This document shows positions 13,806 through 16,951 of a DNA stretch of 16,951 nucleotides, piece by piece; position 1 is the first letter of the stretch; every line of letters starts with the position of its first letter. Location of the stretch: the NCBI RefSeq assembly GCF_019402445.1, contig NZ_SRZM01000009.1, positions 1 to 16,951 of the forward strand. Direction: 5' to 3'. A program made the translations under genes and the position numbers. Below the pieces are notes generated by a model, which searched no databases, was not told the DNA's origin, and was given only the letters and a program-made list of their open reading frames with translations. The stretch is from Brachyspira pilosicoli (GTDB lineage Bacteria > Spirochaetota > Brachyspiria > Brachyspirales > Brachyspiraceae).

Positions 13806-14584
13806 AATCTTTTGAAGAGTTAATATCTATAGTAAAAAAGCTTCGCGGTGAGAATGGTTGTGCTTGGGATAGGGTTCAAACATTTGATAGTTTAATACCT
13901 TGTTTTTTGGAAGAGGCTTACGAGGTAGTTGAGGCTATTAATAATAAGGATTATGAGAATATAAAAGAAGAGCTTGGGGATATTTTGCTTCATGTGGTAT
14001 TTTTTTCTGAGCTTGCTAATGATGAAAATAAATTTAATATAGATGATGTTTGTAAGAATATTAATGAAAAACTTGTGCGAAGACATCCGCATGTATTTGG
14101 GGATAGCCAAGTAAAAGATGTTAATGGTATATTAAAACAGTGGGAAGAGATAAAAAAAGAAGAGAAGAAAAATGATAATAAAAGCATATTAGACGGCATA
14201 CCAAAATCTTTGCCTATAATGGAGAAATCATACAAGTTAATGAAAAAAGCTGCTAGTGTTGGTTTTGAGTATGATAATATAGATGACTCTTTAGAGAAGA
14301 TAGAAGAAGAGCTTATAGAAGTAAAAGAAGCATATAATGAAAAAGATAAAGAGCATTTGGAAGAAGAGATAGGCGATTTAATAATGACTGTTTTAGATTT
14401 TGCCCGTATGAATAAAATTAATCCTGTCAATTCATTATTAAGAGTAAATGAAAAGTTTAAAAGAAGATTTCAATATATAGAAGAAATGTCAAAAAAAATG
14501 AATAAAAGCTTAGAGAGCATGAGCTTGCAAGAGATGGATAATCTTTGGAATGAATGTAAGGCAATAGAAAAAAATAATAGTTAG
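13802..14584 (+). CDS. mazG: Nucleoside triphosphate pyrophosphohydrolase MazG
   Basis: This enzyme hydrolyses (d)NTPs to the monophosphate plus pyrophosphate, a nucleotide-pool and stress-modulating role known for MazG. The 260 residues are the length of the full two-domain form. Domain 1 begins GENGCAWDRVQTFDSL (16-31) and has metal ligands in EEAYE (Glu37-Glu41) and EELGD (Glu56-Asp60). RRHPHVFGD (93-101) is diagnostic. Domain 2 repeats the pattern with EEELIEVKEA (168-177) and EEEIGD (187-192), then NEKFKRRFQYIEEM (216-229) and the conserved tail SLQEMDNLWNECK (241-253). The ATG overlaps the stop of the preceding membrane-protein gene (ATGA), so its translation is likely coupled. No mazE/mazF toxin genes are nearby. 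Confidence 0.95.
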   Translation: MKSFEELISIVKKLRGENGCAWDRVQTFDSLIPCFLEEAYEVVEAINNKDYENIKEELGDILLHVVFFSELANDENKFNIDDVCKNINEKLVRRHPHVFGDSQVKDVNGILKQWEEIKKEEKKNDNKSILDGIPKSLPIMEKSYKLMKKAASVGFEYDNIDDSLEKIEEELIEVKEAYNEKDKEHLEEEIGDLIMTVLDFARMNKINPVNSLLRVNEKFKRRFQYIEEMSKKMNKSLESMSLQEMDNLWNECKAIEKNNS

Positions 14585-14605
14585 TAAAAATATTTATTTA
14601 CTTCT

Positions 14606-14633
14606 TTGACAATATTAAATTATATAATATAAT
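14606..14633 (+). promoter_or_regulatory. Consensus promoter of the AI-2E protein / glycosyltransferase pair
   Basis: TTGACA (14606-14611) and TATAAT (14628-14633) are separated by 16 bases. An overlapping TATAAT at 14623-14628 is too close to the -35. The promoter lies 22 bases after the mazG stop. A 6-bp stem at 14583-14588/14597-14602 (AGTAAA/TTTACT) just ahead of it is too weak to call a terminator. Confidence 0.8.
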
Positions 14634-14665
14634 ATTTGTGTATTTAAAATATATTAGGAATATAG

Positions 14666-15850
14666 ATGAATAAATATAATATAGGTCAAATATTTTTTAT
14701 TACTTTTATCTTTTTATCAATATTTATAATGTATCAGCTTTTAAAACCATTTGGTATGGTGATATTTTTTGCTTTAGTTTTTTATGTTGTTTTATCACCA
14801 TTATTCAAAAAGGCTATAGGTAAAAGTTATGGTAAAGAAGATAAAATATCTATGATTAAAAGGCATACTTTGGCTTTATTATTTTCTTTAACATCTTTAA
14901 TTATATTTTTAGTTCCTACTAGTTTGTTATTATATACGATAATAGTTCAGCTTATAGATATATCAAATATTGGTATAAAATATTTTATGAATTTAGATTT
15001 TAATTCTATTTTAAATAATGATAAATTAAGAGAATTATTATCAATGCTTCCTGTAGAAATATCTGCAGCAGAAATATTAAGAAGAATACAAGATAGTTTA
15101 TTATCAAATTTAACTTCTGTTAGTTCATATTTAACTCAGAATGTGGCAGGCATATTAAAAGGAACAGGTAAGTTTGTAAGTTCATTTATATTTATGATGT
15201 TTTCTTTGTTTTTCTTTTTTGTAGATGGAGAATATTTAAAAGAGCAAGTAAGTTCATTAATACCTATAGAAAAAAAATATTTAGATAGATTATTTAAACA
15301 AGCTTCTGAAGGTATAAGAGGAATCATATTTGGAAATTTATTTACAGGTATATTTCAAGGTATTTGTGCTTTTATAGTTTATTCTATATTTGGAGTTACT
15401 AATTCTTTAACTTTTGCACTTCTTACAATCATAGCTTCATTTATGCCTATAATAGGTACTACTATTATTTGGATACCTCTTGGAGTGCTTTTTATAATTA
15501 ATGGAGAAATTTTAAGAGCTATAATATTTTTAGTAGTTTCTTGGTTCTTTATTACTATACCAGACAACTTTGTTCGTCCTTTGCTTTTGGGAAATAGAAT
15601 AGAGCTTCACCCATTGTTTATATTCTTTGCTATATTGGGAGGAGTTTTATTTTTCGGGCTTTCTGGAATCATACTTGGTCCTTTAACTTTTATATTATTC
15701 TTTGAAATTATGAGAATGTATAATGAAGAGAGATTATTTTCTGATAAAGAAGAGAAAAAAAGAGCTGTCAATAATTCTGTTAGAATAAGAAGAGTCAATA
15801 ATTATAAAAGACATCATAGACAAAATAGACCAAATAGAAATAATATTTAA
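14666..15850 (+). CDS. AI-2E family membrane transporter (former UPF0118/DUF20)
   Basis: The product is a 394-residue polytopic inner-membrane protein. Two N-terminal hydrophobic segments (about residues 7-45), another near 65-95, a hydrophilic stretch (about 100-160), and a cluster of C-terminal segments (about 165-365) match the family layout. The hallmark motif PDNFVRPLLLGNRIELHPL begins at Pro299, followed by a glycine-rich FGLSGIILGPL. Members include E. coli TqsA/YdgG and YdiK, and some act as cation/proton antiporters. Substrate cannot be assigned from sequence. The C-terminus is an unusual Arg/Asn/His-rich basic tail (last ~25 residues). AGGAA (14656-14660) is 5 bases before the ATG. 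Only a few bases separate its stop from the glycosyltransferase gene, so the two are probably co-transcribed. Confidence 0.9.
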   Translation: MNKYNIGQIFFITFIFLSIFIMYQLLKPFGMVIFFALVFYVVLSPLFKKAIGKSYGKEDKISMIKRHTLALLFSLTSLIIFLVPTSLLLYTIIVQLIDISNIGIKYFMNLDFNSILNNDKLRELLSMLPVEISAAEILRRIQDSLLSNLTSVSSYLTQNVAGILKGTGKFVSSFIFMMFSLFFFFVDGEYLKEQVSSLIPIEKKYLDRLFKQASEGIRGIIFGNLFTGIFQGICAFIVYSIFGVTNSLTFALLTIIASFMPIIGTTIIWIPLGVLFIINGEILRAIIFLVVSWFFITIPDNFVRPLLLGNRIELHPLFIFFAILGGVLFFGLSGIILGPLTFILFFEIMRMYNEERLFSDKEEKKRAVNNSVRIRRVNNYKRHHRQNRPNRNNI

Positions 15851-15867
15851 AGGCTTTGTTTTTATCA

Positions 15868-16848
15868 ATGAAAATATTAATAGTAGGAATGAATTATATT
15901 GGAGATACTATATTTATCACTCCAATTATAAGGGCTATAAAAAAACATTATGGAGAAAATTGCACTATTGATGTAATAAATGGAAGCAGAGGAATTGATA
16001 TATTAAAAGAAAATCCATATATAAATAATATTATAGTGAGAGATGAGAATAATTTAGAGTTTATAAAAAAAGAAAATTATGATATAGGTTTTGCAGCAAA
16101 CACATCATTCGTTTCAGCATCTATTTTAAAAAAAGCTAATATACCAGTGAGAGTAGGTGTTAATAGTGAATGCAGAGGATTTTTACTTACGCATAAAACT
16201 TCTTGGAAAAAACATAGCAGACATATTGTTGATACTATGCTTTCAATTTTAAAATCTTTAAATATAAAAGATGATGGTTTTTACACAGAATTATTTTTAA
16301 GCAAAGAAGAAGATGCATTTGGTTATAACAAAATGAAAGATTATAAAAATGCCCTAATAGTTCATGGAGGAGCTACACGCATAAGTAAAAGATATACCCA
16401 TTTTGTAGAGTTAATTAGAGAGTTTAAAAAAGAGTTTAACGATGTGCCTATAATTATTATAGGCTCTAAAGATGATGTGTCTTTTGCAAACACCATGAAA
16501 GAAAATATTAATGATATAATAGATTTTACTGATAAACTTACAATAAGAGAGCTTATATCTGTAATAAAATATTCATATGCTTTAATTGGAGGCGATAGTG
16601 CCCCTTTACATATTGCAAATGCACTTGGAATATATTCTATAGGCATATTTGGAGATACACTTCCTTTAATATATGGAGTTCGAGGAGACAAGGCTTTTAA
16701 TATAGAGGCGAGAGAAAAATATTGTAATAAAATAAAAAGTTTTCATTGCGAGTATATAAAGAGAGGCTGTAAAACTATAGATTGTTTGAATAAGTTAGAT
16801 TATAGAGATATTTTGCCATATTTAGTATCTATTTATAAAAAATTATAA
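15868..16848 (+). CDS. Glycosyltransferase family 9 (heptosyltransferase-like) protein
   Basis: This 326-residue protein resembles ADP-heptose:LPS heptosyltransferases (WaaF/RfaF type), GT-B fold enzymes that add sugars to lipopolysaccharide or lipooligosaccharide core. The N-terminus MKILIVGMNYIGDTIFITPIIRAIKKHYG carries the family's (I/M)GD...TP acceptor-side pattern. The nucleotide-sugar side shows LIVHGGA near residue 163 and GGDSAPLHIANALG at 241-254, where most relatives have GDSGPMH. A Cys-rich tail (YCNK...FHCEY...RGCKTIDCL, about 290-310) is common in this family and may bind a metal or form part of the fold. The ATG at 15868 fits the conserved start. The frame reaches a TTG at 15856, only 2 bases from a weak AAAGG overlapping the previous stop. 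Which sugar is transferred is unknown. Confidence 0.88.
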   Translation: MKILIVGMNYIGDTIFITPIIRAIKKHYGENCTIDVINGSRGIDILKENPYINNIIVRDENNLEFIKKENYDIGFAANTSFVSASILKKANIPVRVGVNSECRGFLLTHKTSWKKHSRHIVDTMLSILKSLNIKDDGFYTELFLSKEEDAFGYNKMKDYKNALIVHGGATRISKRYTHFVELIREFKKEFNDVPIIIIGSKDDVSFANTMKENINDIIDFTDKLTIRELISVIKYSYALIGGDSAPLHIANALGIYSIGIFGDTLPLIYGVRGDKAFNIEAREKYCNKIKSFHCEYIKRGCKTIDCLNKLDYRDILPYLVSIYKKL

Positions 16849-16890
16849 AAATCAATTTTTAGTTAATTTATTATTTTCATATGTTTATTT

Positions 16891-16951
16891 GTTGGGACTA
16901 GCCACCTGCGAAGCGTGCCCATAGGGTACACACCCCCACTTCTTTTGCGAC
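16891..16951. other. GC-rich terminal patch, probable edge of a dispersed repeat or another element
   Basis: By hand count 36 of these 61 bases are G or C (about 59%), against a strongly AT-rich background. The change starts abruptly after the T-rich tail following the glycosyltransferase gene. On the minus strand a frame open at the window edge reads VAKEVGVCTLWARFAGG and stops at 16898-16900. This could be the C-terminal end of a protein, or just a fragment. The patch also contains CCCATAGGG. The feature is cut by the window end, so its type cannot be settled. The 42 bases between the glycosyltransferase stop and the patch show nothing else recognisable. Confidence 0.5.

Noticed and set aside
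13990..14430. 146-residue open frame on the minus strand inside mazG
   Set aside because: It is antisense to a gene with full MazG motifs, is Ser/Phe/Ile-rich low-complexity as expected from an AT-rich complement, and has no clear ribosome site.
14929..14934. ACTAGT core within the AI-2E gene as a possible fourth operator
   Set aside because: It lacks the full ATACTAGTAT palindrome (context CCTACTAGTTTG), is intragenic and not near a promoter.
16362..16691. 109-residue minus-strand open frame inside the glycosyltransferase gene
   Set aside because: It is a shadow of a gene with clear family motifs on the + strand; no independent support.
1..16951. CRISPR array, tRNA, rRNA, or transposase genes
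   Set aside because: No regularly spaced repeats, cloverleaf-like sequence, rRNA segment or transposase motif was recognised on either strand.

Overview
The window is very AT-rich, with short leaders, strong Shine-Dalgarno sequences and TTGACA/TATAAT-type promoters. The gene content, a spirochaete-style lipobox and the extreme AT bias suggest a Brachyspira-like intestinal spirochaete. That assignment is an inference from style and content; no rRNA or other marker gene is present.

Layout. (1) 123-1736: an OppA-type solute-binding lipoprotein, closed by a strong intrinsic terminator. (2) 1942-13195: an apparently complete beta-glucuronide/glucuronate catabolic locus. It holds kdgK (+), a convergent FadR-type GntR regulator (-), then a long + strand run: a putative outer-membrane beta-barrel protein, uidA (beta-glucuronidase), a GPH-family sugar symporter, uxuB (fructuronate reductase), uxuA (mannonate dehydratase), uxaC (glucuronate isomerase) and a KDPG aldolase. 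(3) 13240-14584: a consensus promoter set in a 17-bp inverted repeat drives a small membrane-anchored protein of unknown function, translationally coupled to mazG. (4) 14606-16848: a second consensus promoter drives an AI-2E-family membrane protein and a family 9 glycosyltransferase. (5) The last ~60 bases switch abruptly to about 59% G+C and look like the edge of a repeat or foreign element.

How the genes fit together. Glucuronides would cross the outer membrane (barrel protein), then the inner membrane (GPH symporter), and be cleaved in the cytoplasm by UidA. Glucuronate then goes through UxaC (to fructuronate), UxuB (to mannonate), UxuA (to 2-keto-3-deoxygluconate), KdgK (to KDPG) and the aldolase (to pyruvate plus glyceraldehyde-3-phosphate). 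Every step is encoded here.

The most informative regulatory signal is the perfect 10-bp palindrome ATACTAGTAT. It occurs three times, each time at the -10/+1 region of a good promoter: in front of kdgK, the outer-membrane gene and uxuB. The FCD-domain GntR regulator in the middle of the locus is the obvious candidate to bind it. This places the uncharacterised outer-membrane protein in the same regulon and makes it a candidate glucuronide/uronate porin. Several gene starts were moved downstream of the longest open frame because Shine-Dalgarno spacing or the mapped promoter rules out the upstream codon.
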